Assembly (NCBI GenBank): GCA_018268255.1
Contig: JAFDWX010000007.1
Span: 151,178 to 215,177 of the forward strand
Length of the DNA: 64,000 nt
DNA from: Armatimonadota bacterium
GTDB lineage: Bacteria > Armatimonadota > Fimbriimonadia > Fimbriimonadales > Fimbriimonadaceae
Direction of reading: 5' to 3'
Shown here: positions 32,978-41,762 of the stretch, piece after piece
How the letters are laid out: the number at the start of each line of letters is the position of its first letter
Numbering within the stretch: position 1 is the first letter of the stretch
The notes under the pieces: generated by a model
What the model was told of the DNA's origin: nothing
Database searches by the model: none
The model's input: only the letters and a program-made list of their open reading frames with translations
Made by a program: the position numbers and the translations under genes

Positions 32978-34039
32978 TTACGGCGTGAAATCAGTATCAG
33001 GTTTCACTTGTCGGCAATAAGCGGCCATAAGCTTCGCGCAGTTCTCCACATCGGTGATGCTCAAGAGTTCGCACGGCGTGTGCATATAGCGCAGCGCCAC
33101 CCCGAGAATCCCGACAGCCATTCCAGATCGGCTGATTTGCATCGCGTTGCCATCCGTACCTGTTCCGCCTGGAGCAACATCTACCTGGTAGGGGATTTTC
33201 TCTTTCGCCGCTCCGTCTTTGATCATGTTGAAAACGACGGGGCTTGCATTGGCTCCTCGCATGACGCTGGGACCCTTGCCGACGTCAAGCTGTCCATACC
33301 GAGACTTGGACACGCCTGGATAGTCCACAGCGTGATTCACGTCCACGGCCAATCCGGACTGAGGGTTGATCTCAAACGCGGAAGTGCGCGCGCCTCGTAG
33401 ACCGATTTCCTCCTGGACCGTAGCAACCGCATAGACTCCGACACCCGGATCGAGTCCACCATCCTCTTTCAAAAGCCTCAATGCCTCCGCGACAATGAAT
33501 GAGCCCATTTTGTTATCGAAGCCGCGTGCCACGGCACGATCGCCCAGAACCTCTTGAAACTCCCATTGATAGGTCGCAACATCTCCGAGGCTGACCAATT
33601 GTTCCGCTTCTTCGCGGGTTGAGGCGCCAATGTCGATCCAAAGATCCTTGACTTCCGGTTTCTTCTTTCGCTCATCTTCCTCAAGGAGATGGATCGCTTT
33701 CCGCCCGATGACACCAACCAGCTTCTTGCTGCCGTGAACCCAGACTCTTTGGCCCACGATAATAGCGCTATCGTGCCCACCGATCGTGCTGAAATACAGC
33801 ATTCCTTGATCGTCGATGTAGTGGATAATGAACCCGATTTCGTCCATATGCCCCGCCAGCATGATTTTCATTTTCGCTTGGGGGTTTAGCACCGCCCAGG
33901 TGTTGCCGTGGCTGTCGGTCTTGACTTCATCTGCAAAAGAACAATATTTGCGATAGATTTCTGCCGCTTTTTGCTCATATCCAGAGGGAGATGGGACATT
34001 AACAATGTCCTTGAAAAATTGAAGGGATTCTGCGCGCAT
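32978..34039 (-). CDS. M42-family metallo-aminopeptidase
   Basis: A 353-residue di-metal peptidase of the M42 family (glutamyl aminopeptidase / tetrahedral TET type, older name endoglucanase M). Metal ligands in AGHMDEIGFII (His, Asp), FDNKMG (Asp), VQEEIGLRGA (Glu-Glu) and AVDVNHAVD (Asp); HT-type C-terminal histidine in RYMHTPCELL. Length is normal. It acts in the cytoplasm on small peptides. TAACAT lies 9 bases before the ATG. Convergent with the Cys-rich genes. Confidence 0.95.
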   Translation of the reverse strand: MRAESLQFFKDIVNVPSPSGYEQKAAEIYRKYCSFADEVKTDSHGNTWAVLNPQAKMKIMLAGHMDEIGFIIHYIDDQGMLYFSTIGGHDSAIIVGQRVWVHGSKKLVGVIGRKAIHLLEEDERKKKPEVKDLWIDIGASTREEAEQLVSLGDVATYQWEFQEVLGDRAVARGFDNKMGSFIVAEALRLLKEDGGLDPGVGVYAVATVQEEIGLRGARTSAFEINPQSGLAVDVNHAVDYPGVSKSRYGQLDVGKGPSVMRGANASPVVFNMIKDGAAKEKIPYQVDVAPGGTGTDGNAMQISRSGMAVGILGVALRYMHTPCELLSITDVENCAKLMAAYCRQVKPDTDFTP

Positions 34040-34141
34040 TCCAACCCTATGTTACACATGCACCCTATGCTTGGGTTGGGACTCTAGTCCTATGGCAACA
34101 CCTTATCAAACCTCAAGCAACGCATGGGCATAGGCCACCCG

Positions 34142-34147
34142 TATAAT
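34142..34147 (+). promoter_or_regulatory. -10 hexamer TATAAT before a leaderless upstream ORF
   Basis: Perfect TATAAT, 7 bases before the ATG at 34155. That ATG opens a 16-codon ORF overlapping the next gene. The usual start distance puts the first transcribed base at or next to this ATG. No good -35. Confidence 0.6.
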
Positions 34148-34154
34148 TGTATTG

Positions 34155-34205
34155 ATGCGATTGGTGAGCCAATTGCGGATGGACGAAGATTGGATAGACG
34201 TATGA
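34155..34205 (+). CDS. Possible leaderless 16-codon upstream ORF
   Basis: ATG at 34155, 16 codons (MRLVSQLRMDEDWIDV), TGA at 34203-34205 overlapping the ATG (34202) of the secreted protein gene as ATGA. The 7-base distance from a perfect TATAAT suggests a leaderless start and translational coupling. The peptide itself is unlike any known one; it may matter only as a coupling device. Confidence 0.45.
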   Translation: MRLVSQLRMDEDWIDV

Positions 34206-35041
34206 AAAAATTTCCTGTGTTGTTTGCTGCTCTTGCACTGGTGACGATCCCAGCTGTGAGCGCTCAAGAGAGCTATACCCTCAAGCGTGTTCTCACAAAA
34301 GGCGAAAAAACCGCGTACCGGAGCGACACCGTCGTTGACGTTCAGATGGATGCCTCAGCAATGGGCGGTGGAACAATGCCCATCACCTTCAAAGCTGGCA
34401 TGAATTTGATCCTGACCGTGGGAGATGTGGATTCAACGAAGGGCACCGCCGCTCTCACCGGCAAAATCACCGAAAACGAATTCACGATGGAACCGGATAT
34501 GTCGCAAGGCATGATGAGCGTTCCCAAGGAATTCTCTTTCACCGCCAAGTTGGACGAGCAGAGCGCTCTGTCCGATTTCAAGGTCGAAGGTCTTGATGCA
34601 CAAGCCAAGCAGATGATGGCGAACAGCTTGAACTCGCTGGGATCCATGCTGTCCTTCCCCAAAACTGCAGTCAAGCTCGGTGACAGCTGGAAAATGCCCG
34701 CTACCACCAAAATGGAGGGCGGACAGATGACCTCAGACATCACAGTAAAGCTCGAAGGGTTGGATAAGGAAGGCGAGATCGAGGTCTATAAGTTGGGCAT
34801 CAAAGGCACTTCCAAGACAGTTGCCGAAGGCAGCGGCGAAGCAGCCGGTGGTGGCGCAATGACCATGACGACCGAGAACGACATCGACGGAATGGCTCTG
34901 GTCGAGCGGACGACCGGAAAACTCATTAAGTATCAATCGAGCGGAAAGCTGAAAATGACAGTCGAGATGAAGGATATGGGAATGACCATCCCCATGGACG
35001 GTAGCTTCACCTCGAAGATGGTCCTCAGCAAGGGCAAGTAA
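34202..35041 (+). CDS. Secreted protein of unknown function
   Basis: A 279-residue exported protein. Signal peptide MKKFPVLFAALALVTIPAVSAQ, then a beta-rich, Met-rich sequence with repeated short strands (MNLILTVGDVDST, ITENEFTMEPDMS, MTSDITVKLEGLD, MTVEMKDMGMTIPM). It resembles the DUF6263-type periplasmic beta proteins in style, without a secure match. The ATG at 34202 is preferred to an in-frame start at 34124, since the signal peptide begins here. Its 5' end overlaps a 16-codon ORF; a terminator follows 12 bases after the stop. Confidence 0.85.
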   Translation: MKKFPVLFAALALVTIPAVSAQESYTLKRVLTKGEKTAYRSDTVVDVQMDASAMGGGTMPITFKAGMNLILTVGDVDSTKGTAALTGKITENEFTMEPDMSQGMMSVPKEFSFTAKLDEQSALSDFKVEGLDAQAKQMMANSLNSLGSMLSFPKTAVKLGDSWKMPATTKMEGGQMTSDITVKLEGLDKEGEIEVYKLGIKGTSKTVAEGSGEAAGGGAMTMTTENDIDGMALVERTTGKLIKYQSSGKLKMTVEMKDMGMTIPMDGSFTSKMVLSKGK

Positions 35042-35053
35042 GGTCAAAGTACA

Positions 35054-35084
35054 AGAGCTCTGCCAGTGCGGCAGGGCTCTTTTT
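35054..35084 (+). terminator. Rho-independent terminator
   Basis: AGAGCTCTGCC (35054-35064) and GGCAGGGCTCT (35070-35080) pair over 11 positions with one G-T, loop AGTGC, followed by TTTT. Ends the secreted protein transcript. Confidence 0.9.
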
Positions 35085-35100
35085 GTGTCAGAACCTAAGA

Positions 35101-35556
35101 TCAGACTTTGACTCTGCCGGACGAAAGGACTGCATTCAGCGTCTCGATGAACACTTCCGGCTCGACATATCCAGGAATTTTCCCCACGAGATTTCCTGAT
35201 CCGTCAAGAAACGCCACAAACGGTGTTCCCTGAATTCCCCACTGCTCTCCAATCTCGTGTTGCCGGTCGTTGTCGACCATTACCTTGACGAAGTTCGACG
35301 TGAGACGCATGACGTCAGGGTTCGGCAGAACCTCGTTCTCCAGCTGTCGGCAGTATCCGCAGTGGTCACTCGTAATGAAGACCATTACGGGCTTGCCGTC
35401 CTTCTTAGCCTCAGCCAATGCATCTGAGTAGTTGGTCATAAAGCCTAGCCGTTCGGCAGCCTCTGAGGAAGAAGCCGTACCATTCTTGGACATCATGAAT
35501 ACCGCTATCATCGCAAAGGCTATCGCAAAAAACCACATCAGCTTCGACATCGACAT
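35101..35556 (-). CDS. Membrane-anchored thioredoxin-like protein
   Basis: A 151-residue protein with an N-terminal anchor or signal (LMWFFAIAFAMIAVFMM) and a thioredoxin fold carrying the redox pair in TSDHCGYCRQLENEV (CGYC, about 67) and the cis-Pro in IQGTPFVAFL. The CGYC centre is like thiol-disulfide reductases of the DsbD/SoxW/thioredoxin_7 group. It faces the periplasm if the anchor is a signal anchor. Possible role: disulfide reduction of exported proteins. TATAAT sits 6 bases before the ATG. Confidence 0.9.
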   Translation of the reverse strand: MSMSKLMWFFAIAFAMIAVFMMSKNGTASSSEAAERLGFMTNYSDALAEAKKDGKPVMVFITSDHCGYCRQLENEVLPNPDVMRLTSNFVKVMVDNDRQHEIGEQWGIQGTPFVAFLDGSGNLVGKIPGYVEPEVFIETLNAVLSSGRVKV

Positions 35557-35562
35557 AGCTCA

Positions 35563-35568
35563 ATTATA
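35563..35568 (-). promoter_or_regulatory. -10 hexamer TATAAT, leaderless spacing
   Basis: Perfect TATAAT on the minus strand, 6 bases before the ATG at 35556. No ribosome-binding site can fit. The clearest single leaderless candidate in the window. Confidence 0.65.
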
Positions 35569-35658
35569 CGGCTGATCGATGCTGAAGTCGCCATTCGTTT
35601 TGTTACGGGTTAGGATCCTTCTGCCAACCCACGCCTCGCGGGTACATTGATCTAATTC

Positions 35659-37158
35659 ATGGGAACCCGCACCCTTCATGTCACCAACACCTTAACCCGC
35701 CAATTAGAAGCGGTCCAGACTCAAGAGCCCGACCACCTTCGGTTCTACTCGTGCGGTCCCACGGTATACAGCTACGCGCACATCGGCAACTTCAGGACGT
35801 TTCTTACGGCAGACCTCGTCGTCCGCGTGGCTGAGGCGATCGGTTGGAAAGTGAGCTATGTCTCCAACATCACGGACGTAGGCCACTTGACCCAGGATGA
35901 TGTGGCCGATGCTGGTGGTGAAGACAAGATGGAGAAAGCGCTCCACAGTAAAGAGGGCGAGCAGTTCCAAAATGTCTGGGATCTTGCGCGGCACTACGCG
36001 AATGCCTTTATCGACGATTGGGATCGGCTCCGCCTGAAACGTCCTTTGGTATGGCCCCGCGCGACCGAACACATGCGCGAGCAAATTGAGGCCGTTGAGA
36101 AGCTGATTGAAAGTGATCATGCCTACGTCACTCCCACCGGAGTTTATTTTCGCCTGAGCAGTTTCCCGGATCACGGCAAGCTCAGTGGAAACCGGGACAA
36201 AGAACAACTCAAGGTGGCAGTCCGAGACGTTGTCCAGGACGACAACAAGGAGCATCCGGGTGACTTTGCACTGTGGAAACTGGATGACAAGCACCTCATG
36301 CAGTGGTATTCGCCTTGGGGTTGGGGTTTCCCGGGCTGGCATATCGAATGCTCGGTCATGGCGATGAAGTACCTGGGAGAAACGCTTGATTTGCACGCCG
36401 GAGGAGAAGACCTTGTTTTCCCCCACCACGAATCAGAAATCGCCCAGAGCGAATGCCTGACGGGACACGAATTCTGCCCCTACTGGATTCACACTCGATT
36501 CCTGCAGGTCAACGGCGAAAAGATGTCCAAGAGCAAAGGCAATTGGTACACCGTCCGCGACCTCGTGGATGGTAGGGGAGTAGATCCTGTAGCCTTGCGC
36601 TACGCGCTGATCTCCGTTCCTTACGGAAAGCCCAACAACTTCACGGATCAGACACTCAAGGATGCGGCACGAAACGTTGAACGGATGCGCGAAGCGCGAT
36701 CCGTGGCTGAATCGGCCTCGGCTGCGCAAGTCGCTGGAGAAGATGTGGTCGGTGGACGCCTCGTCGAACTCTACGACAAGGCCCTAGACGCCATGTGCGA
36801 AGACTTGAATACTGCGGTTGCTCTGGCTCAGGCTCTTGAAGGTGCCAAGCTCATCAGAGAGTCGCTGACCGACGGTGGATCGGCTGATTCGGCCAAAGCT
36901 TCCCTGCTCTTCCTCGACCAAATCGATGCTCTCCTTGGGATTGCGCCACCGGTCGAGACAGCCGCGGAGGCCCTCGCCGAGGCGGAGCCGGTCGTCGAAG
37001 GCAAGCCCATCGCGGAGTGGATCGCCCTGCGGACCTCGGCCAAAGCGAGCAAAGATTTCGCAACGGCGGATCAGATCCGTCAAACATTGGATGCGGCGGG
37101 AATCGAACTTCGAGATACACCGGATGGGGTGATCTGGAAGCGCAAGACGTCCATGTAG
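35659..37158 (+). CDS. cysS: Cysteinyl-tRNA synthetase
   Basis: A 499-residue class I synthetase charging tRNA-Cys. HIGH-like HIGNFRTFLTADL (about 41), KMSKSKGNWYTVRD (about 290), and zinc ligands in YSCGPTVY, HIECSVM and HAGGEDLVFPHHE. C-terminal anticodon-binding helices end DTPDGVIWKRK. Length is slightly above average because of small loop additions near 80-110 and 370-430. TACATT lies 10 bases before the ATG. Starts a plus-strand unit followed 122 bp later by an aminopeptidase gene. Confidence 0.97.
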   Translation: MGTRTLHVTNTLTRQLEAVQTQEPDHLRFYSCGPTVYSYAHIGNFRTFLTADLVVRVAEAIGWKVSYVSNITDVGHLTQDDVADAGGEDKMEKALHSKEGEQFQNVWDLARHYANAFIDDWDRLRLKRPLVWPRATEHMREQIEAVEKLIESDHAYVTPTGVYFRLSSFPDHGKLSGNRDKEQLKVAVRDVVQDDNKEHPGDFALWKLDDKHLMQWYSPWGWGFPGWHIECSVMAMKYLGETLDLHAGGEDLVFPHHESEIAQSECLTGHEFCPYWIHTRFLQVNGEKMSKSKGNWYTVRDLVDGRGVDPVALRYALISVPYGKPNNFTDQTLKDAARNVERMREARSVAESASAAQVAGEDVVGGRLVELYDKALDAMCEDLNTAVALAQALEGAKLIRESLTDGGSADSAKASLLFLDQIDALLGIAPPVETAAEALAEAEPVVEGKPIAEWIALRTSAKASKDFATADQIRQTLDAAGIELRDTPDGVIWKRKTSM

Positions 37159-37193
37159 CCGGCCTGTCGTCGATTGGCGCAGTTTGGGGGCGG

Positions 37194-37230
37194 GATGATG
37201 GGCGACGCGAAGCGTCGGGGCCCCATCATC
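37194..37230. repeat. Long composite hairpin between cysS and aminopeptidase genes
   Basis: Outer arms GATGATGGG (37194-37202) and CCCATCATC (37222-37230), inner CGACGC (37203-37208)-GAA-GCGTCG (37212-37217). No T-run follows on either strand, so it is not a classical terminator. It may be a dispersed palindromic element or an RNA processing structure. Confidence 0.6.
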
Positions 37231-37268
37231 GGGTGTGGCCTCGGGCCCAAGCGGCGCCGGATTTGCAG

Positions 37269-37274
37269 TAATCT
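37269..37274 (+). promoter_or_regulatory. -10 hexamer TAATCT, leaderless spacing
   Basis: TAATCT ends 6 bases before the ATG of the M29 aminopeptidase gene, again with no ribosome-binding site in the spacer CCCCAC. Confidence 0.45.
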
Positions 37275-37280
37275 CCCCAC

Positions 37281-38405
37281 ATGCTTGATCCTCGCGTCAC
37301 TCGACTTGCCGAACTCATCTGCACGCACTCGACCAAAATCGGTCCAAGTGACAAAGTGCTCGTACACGCCTTTGACATTCCGCCCGAAGCGGTTGCCGAA
37401 GTCGTTCGCGTGGTTCAGAGTAAGGGTGCGCAGGTTACGGTCCGGCTGGAGTCCAACATTGTCCGCCGCCAAATGATGCTGGAAATGACGGAGGACAATG
37501 CGCGACTCCATGCGACTGTCGAAAAGTTCGAAATGGAACAGATGACGGCCTATCTCGCACTTAGAGGAAGCGACAATGTCATGGAAAATGCCGATGTCGC
37601 ACCTGAGAAGTCGTCGATTTGGCAAAGGCTCTACGCAACCCCAGTCGTTTTCGAGACCCGGGTACCGAAGACTAAATGGGTCGCCCTCAGATGGCCCACA
37701 CCGAGCATGGCCCAGCAGGCGGGCATGAGCACACAAGCCTTTGAAGACTTCTACTTCAGAGTTTGCACCATGAACTACGCCAAAATGGCCGAGGCAGCGA
37801 AACCGCTCGTGGACTTGATGGACGCCACTGACGAAGTTCATCTCGTGGGTCCGGGCACCGACCTCAAGTTCAGCATCAAGGGCATCGGAAGCATCCCCTG
37901 CAGCGGAGAGGCCAATATCCCGGATGGCGAATGTTATAGCTGCCCCGTTCGGGATTCCGTCAACGGAGAAGTGACCTACAACACTGTCTCCCTTTACCAA
38001 GGCTTGGAGTTCAAGAACATCCACTACAAGGTGAAAAACGGAAAAATCGTCGAGGCAACCTGCGACGGATACACCGATCGCCTCAACGAGATTTTGGACA
38101 CAGACGAAGGTGCACGGTATTTCGGCGAATGGGCTCTGGGATACAACCCCCACGTGCTCCATCCTATGAAAGACACGTTGTTCGACGAAAAGATCGCGGG
38201 TTCATTCCACCTGACGCCTGGAAATGCCTATAGCGGACGAGGTGGGAACGGCAACAAGTCTGCGATCCACTGGGATACGGTTATGATCCAGCGCCCAGAC
38301 TACGGCGGAGGCGAGATCTACTTTGATGGCAAGCTCATCCGCAAAGATGGCATTTTCACCTTGCCTGAACTGGCCGACTTGAATCCAGATCGACTCGGCG
38401 CCTAA
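37281..38405 (+). CDS. M29-family aminopeptidase
   Basis: A 374-residue thermophilic-type (aminopeptidase T/S) metallopeptidase. Family signatures: VHLVGPGTDLKFSIKG-like stretch near 185-200, NIPDGECYSCPVRDSVNGEVTYN (Glu ligands), GEWALGYNP (Glu), and SAIHWDTVM (His, Asp), with RPDYGGGEIYFDGKLI near the end. It removes N-terminal residues from peptides in the cytoplasm. The stop overlaps the convergent rimO gene by 4 bp. Confidence 0.95.
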   Translation: MLDPRVTRLAELICTHSTKIGPSDKVLVHAFDIPPEAVAEVVRVVQSKGAQVTVRLESNIVRRQMMLEMTEDNARLHATVEKFEMEQMTAYLALRGSDNVMENADVAPEKSSIWQRLYATPVVFETRVPKTKWVALRWPTPSMAQQAGMSTQAFEDFYFRVCTMNYAKMAEAAKPLVDLMDATDEVHLVGPGTDLKFSIKGIGSIPCSGEANIPDGECYSCPVRDSVNGEVTYNTVSLYQGLEFKNIHYKVKNGKIVEATCDGYTDRLNEILDTDEGARYFGEWALGYNPHVLHPMKDTLFDEKIAGSFHLTPGNAYSGRGGNGNKSAIHWDTVMIQRPDYGGGEIYFDGKLIRKDGIFTLPELADLNPDRLGA

Positions 38406-39781
38406 AGGGGTCGGCTGGGTCCCGAGACACGGAGAGGTTGGAGCATTTTTCGACTAGAAATCTGCTCCACGCCCACTGCTCCGTAAAGATCGTAATCAGT
38501 GGCATCCGTTACTTGTGCACGGATGATCGATCCGGGATGGTGCTCGCCCCTTACGTAGACCCACCCGTCGATCTCGGGAGCATCCCGGAAGGACCGGCCT
38601 GCACTCCAGCCCTCGCGGTGCTCGTCCACGAGCACGTCGATTTCCCGTCCGATCCAGCTTTTGTTGATTTCGCGGCTGATGACCATTTGGACTCGCATCA
38701 ATCGGTCGAAGCGCTCTTTCTTAACCTTGGTCGGAACCTGGTTGGGTAGATCGTAGCTCGGTGTCCCAGGCTCGCGGGAGAATTGGAAAGCCCCAACGCG
38801 ATCAAGCTTGGCCTCACGGGTGAAATCGAGCATTGCTTGGAATTCCGCCTCGGTTTCCCCAGGAAATCCCACGATGAACGTGGTGCGAATGGCCACGTTG
38901 GGTATGGACGTCCGCACCTTTTCGATCAAACGCAGATATCGTTCGCCATCCCACGGCCGATGCATTCGGCGAAGGACGTCGGGATGTACATGCTGGAGGG
39001 GAATGTCGATGTACGGAACCACATGCTCCAAAGTCGCCATGGCTTCGATGACTTCATCAGTGAGCCGGTTCGGATAAAAATAAAGGAGCCGGATCCAATC
39101 TACATCTTGGATCGAGTTTAGTTCCCTGAGAAGCTTGGGGAGGGTGAACTCGCGATAAAGGTCGTACCCATATTGGGTCACATCTTGAGCGATCAAATTG
39201 AGTTCGCGAGCACCGGTCTTAACCAAATGGTTAGCCTCCGCGAGCACCCTTTCGATGGGTTTGCTATCATGCTTGCCCCGAAACGAGGGAATCGTGCAGA
39301 ACGTGCACTTGTGGTCGCACCCTTCGCTAATTTTGAGATAGGCCGACCAGGGGCGCCCGGTTCTTGCTCGGGAATGCGTATCGGCCCACCGATGGTGAGG
39401 AGGCGCAACGTCGAGCAACGGATCGGAGTGCTCGAACACACTGGTAACGATATCGGCAAACCGTGCCATTTGGCCAACGCCGATGTAGGCATCCGCTCCG
39501 GGTGCAAGCCGGGTTAAATCTTCACCCAAGCGTTGGGCAAGGCAACCGGCAACAATTACTTTCCCGTTGCCCTTGGTTCGCACGGCCTTTTTTATCGCTT
39601 CGATGGACTCTTGCTTGCTCGCCTCTAGGAATCCGCAGGTGTTGATAATCGTGACGTCGGACTTATTGGATCCGTCCACGGACATTCCCGCGTCGCTCAA
39701 TACGCCCGCAATCTCTTCGCTATCAACGTCGTTTTTGGCGCAACCTAGCGTGATGATCCGGACGTTCTTTGCGCGGGACAT
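38402..39781 (-). CDS. rimO: Ribosomal protein S12 methylthiotransferase
   Basis: A 459-residue radical SAM enzyme methylthiolating an Asp of ribosomal protein S12. UPF0004 cysteines in ITLGCAKNDVDSE, INTCGFLEA and VAGCLAQ; radical SAM site CDHKCTFC in LKISEGCDHKCTFCTIPSFRG; C-terminal TRAM domain. The TLGCAKN plus CTFCTIP combination marks RimO against MtaB (at 22.2 kb) and MiaB. 30 bp downstream of kpsF on the same strand. Confidence 0.96.
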   Translation of the reverse strand: MSRAKNVRIITLGCAKNDVDSEEIAGVLSDAGMSVDGSNKSDVTIINTCGFLEASKQESIEAIKKAVRTKGNGKVIVAGCLAQRLGEDLTRLAPGADAYIGVGQMARFADIVTSVFEHSDPLLDVAPPHHRWADTHSRARTGRPWSAYLKISEGCDHKCTFCTIPSFRGKHDSKPIERVLAEANHLVKTGARELNLIAQDVTQYGYDLYREFTLPKLLRELNSIQDVDWIRLLYFYPNRLTDEVIEAMATLEHVVPYIDIPLQHVHPDVLRRMHRPWDGERYLRLIEKVRTSIPNVAIRTTFIVGFPGETEAEFQAMLDFTREAKLDRVGAFQFSREPGTPSYDLPNQVPTKVKKERFDRLMRVQMVISREINKSWIGREIDVLVDEHREGWSAGRSFRDAPEIDGWVYVRGEHHPGSIIRAQVTDATDYDLYGAVGVEQISSRKMLQPLRVSGPSRPL

Positions 39782-39811
39782 AGATCCCTATTGTGGCAGG
39801 TATGGGCGAAC

Positions 39812-40783
39812 CTAGAGAATTCCACTCCGCAGAAGGTCCTTGACCATGAGCAAGCCCAGGACGCGATTCTGCTCATCGACCACCGGCATTTCACCAATCT
39901 TGCGGGGGAAGTTCTGGAAGACTTCCAGTGCCTCGATCGCAAGCAGTTCCGGCCCGATCGTGCTCACCGTCGTATTCATCAGCTTCGATGCTGTGTCCTC
40001 ACTGGGATTCGATTCCTTCAAAAAGTAGCGTCGAAGGTCCCCGTCGCTTACAAATCCCGCAAGGGTGCCGTACTCATTCACGATACACGCCGCTCCGGCA
40101 CCAGCGCGGGTAATTCTCGCCATCATTTCCAATACGGGCGTATCGGGCGAAGCAAGTGCCAAATCAGGCCCAGTCCGCATGACATCGGCAACAGTCAGCA
40201 GGAGCCTTTTGCCCAGCGAACCACTTGGGTGGAAACGAGCAAAATCCTCTCTTGAAAAACCTCGGCCCTCCATCACCGCGATCGCCAGAGCATCGCTCAA
40301 GGCAAGCATCACGGTCGTGCTCGTCGTAGGAGCGAGGTTATTGGGACATGCCTCATGGCTGACGCCGGTTTCCAGCACCAAGTCGGCGAGGCGAGCAGCG
40401 CTGGAGTCGGGACGGCCAGTTATCACAATTGTTTTGGCACCGATGGCCTTGAGAGCAGGAAAAAGTCGAACAATCTCGTCGGTTTCGCCGCTTTGCGTGT
40501 AAAGAATGACGGTATCTCTGTTGGTTACCATTCCTAGGTCACCATGGACGGCTTCTGCAGCGTGGAGGAAGCCGGACGGCGTTCCGGTCGAGCTCAGCGT
40601 TCCGGCAGTCTTGCGCGCAATGTGCCCAGACTTTCCGATTCCGCAGCAAAGGACGCGCCCTTCCGTTGTGTGAAGCCATTCGCAGGCGGTTTGAAAAGAC
40701 TCAGAAAGCGCGTTTGAGGCGTGGACGACCGCCTGCCCTTCTTCGACGAGCACCCTCATGCCCGAATTCAAATAGCTGCTCAT
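39812..40783 (-). CDS. kpsF: Arabinose-5-phosphate isomerase (KpsF/GutQ family)
   Basis: A 323-residue enzyme interconverting ribulose-5-P and arabinose-5-P, the entry to KDO for lipopolysaccharide. An SIS domain with VLCCGIGKSGHIARKTAGTLSSTG and YTQSGETDEIV, followed by two CBS modules (VADVMRTGPD..., LMNTTVSTIG...). ATG at 40783 overlaps the arginase stop by 4 bp and is preferred over an in-frame start at 40825. With lpxK/lpxL at 23-25 kb it supports LPS synthesis. gutQ and kdsD are alternative names. Confidence 0.94.
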   Translation of the reverse strand: MSSYLNSGMRVLVEEGQAVVHASNALSESFQTACEWLHTTEGRVLCCGIGKSGHIARKTAGTLSSTGTPSGFLHAAEAVHGDLGMVTNRDTVILYTQSGETDEIVRLFPALKAIGAKTIVITGRPDSSAARLADLVLETGVSHEACPNNLAPTTSTTVMLALSDALAIAVMEGRGFSREDFARFHPSGSLGKRLLLTVADVMRTGPDLALASPDTPVLEMMARITRAGAGAACIVNEYGTLAGFVSDGDLRRYFLKESNPSEDTASKLMNTTVSTIGPELLAIEALEVFQNFPRKIGEMPVVDEQNRVLGLLMVKDLLRSGIL

Positions 40784-41730
40784 TCGGGCCCCATCACTTT
40801 CTTCCCAAAGAGTGATCCCACCCATTCAACCGCCATTCGAGCGGTTTCATTCTTGAGGTCCAAAAGCGGGCTTACCTCAACAATGTCCAATCCCACTAGG
40901 TTCAAATTTTGACCGTGGATCACGTTGGAAAGCAATTCGGCCAACAGATGCGCCTCACGATACGTGAGCCCACCCCTAACCGTCGTTCCCGTTCCTGGTG
41001 CCAGAACGGGATCCAGCACATCCACATCAAAACTGACCCAAATTTTCGAGATTTTGCGGTCTTGAGCCCACTGAAGCCAATTCTCGAACGTCCGTCCGAT
41101 GCCGTTCAGGTCGATGGTGGGCATGTCGGCAACAAAGGCTCCGTCCATGCTCCTGATCGTCGCGGCCTCACCAGGATCCACATCTCGGAGCCCGATCCAC
41201 GAGACATGGGAAGGATGGAGATAGTGGCCCCCCGTGAACTCTCGCTTCCAGATATCCCATCGGTCGGCAGATTGTTGTGTGGATAGTCCCAGGAGGCTTC
41301 CAATCGTCATGCCGTGGATGTTCTGGCTCGGAGAGGTATCGGGAGTATTGATGTCTGCGTGTGCATCGATCCAGAGCAACCCCACTCCCTCTGGCCCGTG
41401 CTGCTTCAAGTAGGAACCCATCGAAGCCATGGTCAAGCTATGGTCTCCACCCAGCGTCACCGGTGTCGCCCCCCGTTCGACAATGGAGCCAACCATTTGG
41501 TTAAGCGATTTCAAAGCATCGAAGATGAGCGTCGGAAAGAGTTCGAAATTGCCTTCCGTTGATGGAAGTTCCGGGTGGGAATCCAAAGGCAGGTCTTTGT
41601 GATCGACCACTTCCGAAGCGGCGGGAGCAAATGCGTTGAGAATTCCAGCATAGCGGAGGGCGTTCGGTCCCATCGCACTTCCTCGGAGCGGGCCTCCCAA
41701 GTCAACCGGATATCCGACAAGCTCAACCAT
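40780..41730 (-). CDS. rocF: Arginase (ureohydrolase family)
   Basis: A 316-residue binuclear manganese hydrolase. Metal ligands: GGDHSLTMAS (His), WIDAHADINTP (Asp, His, Asp) and SFDVDVLDP (Asp, Asp). N-terminal VELVGYPVDLGGPLRGSAMGP and the NIHGM loop fit arginase more than agmatinase. It yields ornithine and urea from arginine. Co-translated with kpsF by ATGA overlap, an unexpected pairing. It diverges from pdxT with only 32 bp between the start codons, and TAGACT lies 9 bases before its ATG. Confidence 0.92.
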   Translation of the reverse strand: MVELVGYPVDLGGPLRGSAMGPNALRYAGILNAFAPAASEVVDHKDLPLDSHPELPSTEGNFELFPTLIFDALKSLNQMVGSIVERGATPVTLGGDHSLTMASMGSYLKQHGPEGVGLLWIDAHADINTPDTSPSQNIHGMTIGSLLGLSTQQSADRWDIWKREFTGGHYLHPSHVSWIGLRDVDPGEAATIRSMDGAFVADMPTIDLNGIGRTFENWLQWAQDRKISKIWVSFDVDVLDPVLAPGTGTTVRGGLTYREAHLLAELLSNVIHGQNLNLVGLDIVEVSPLLDLKNETARMAVEWVGSLFGKKVMGPE

Positions 41731-41750
41731 CAGGCTAAGAGTCTACTCGG

Positions 41751-41756
41751 TACAAT
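41751..41756 (+). promoter_or_regulatory. -10 hexamer TACAAT, leaderless spacing
   Basis: TACAAT ends 6 bases before the pdxT ATG. With only 32 bp between the divergent arginase and pdxT start codons, little room remains for a leader in either direction. Confidence 0.6.
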
Positions 41757-41762
41757 CTTGGA

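Noticed and set aside
37080-38162. A 360-codon minus-strand ORF
   Set aside because: Antisense to the M29 aminopeptidase, which has all metal ligands in the plus frame.
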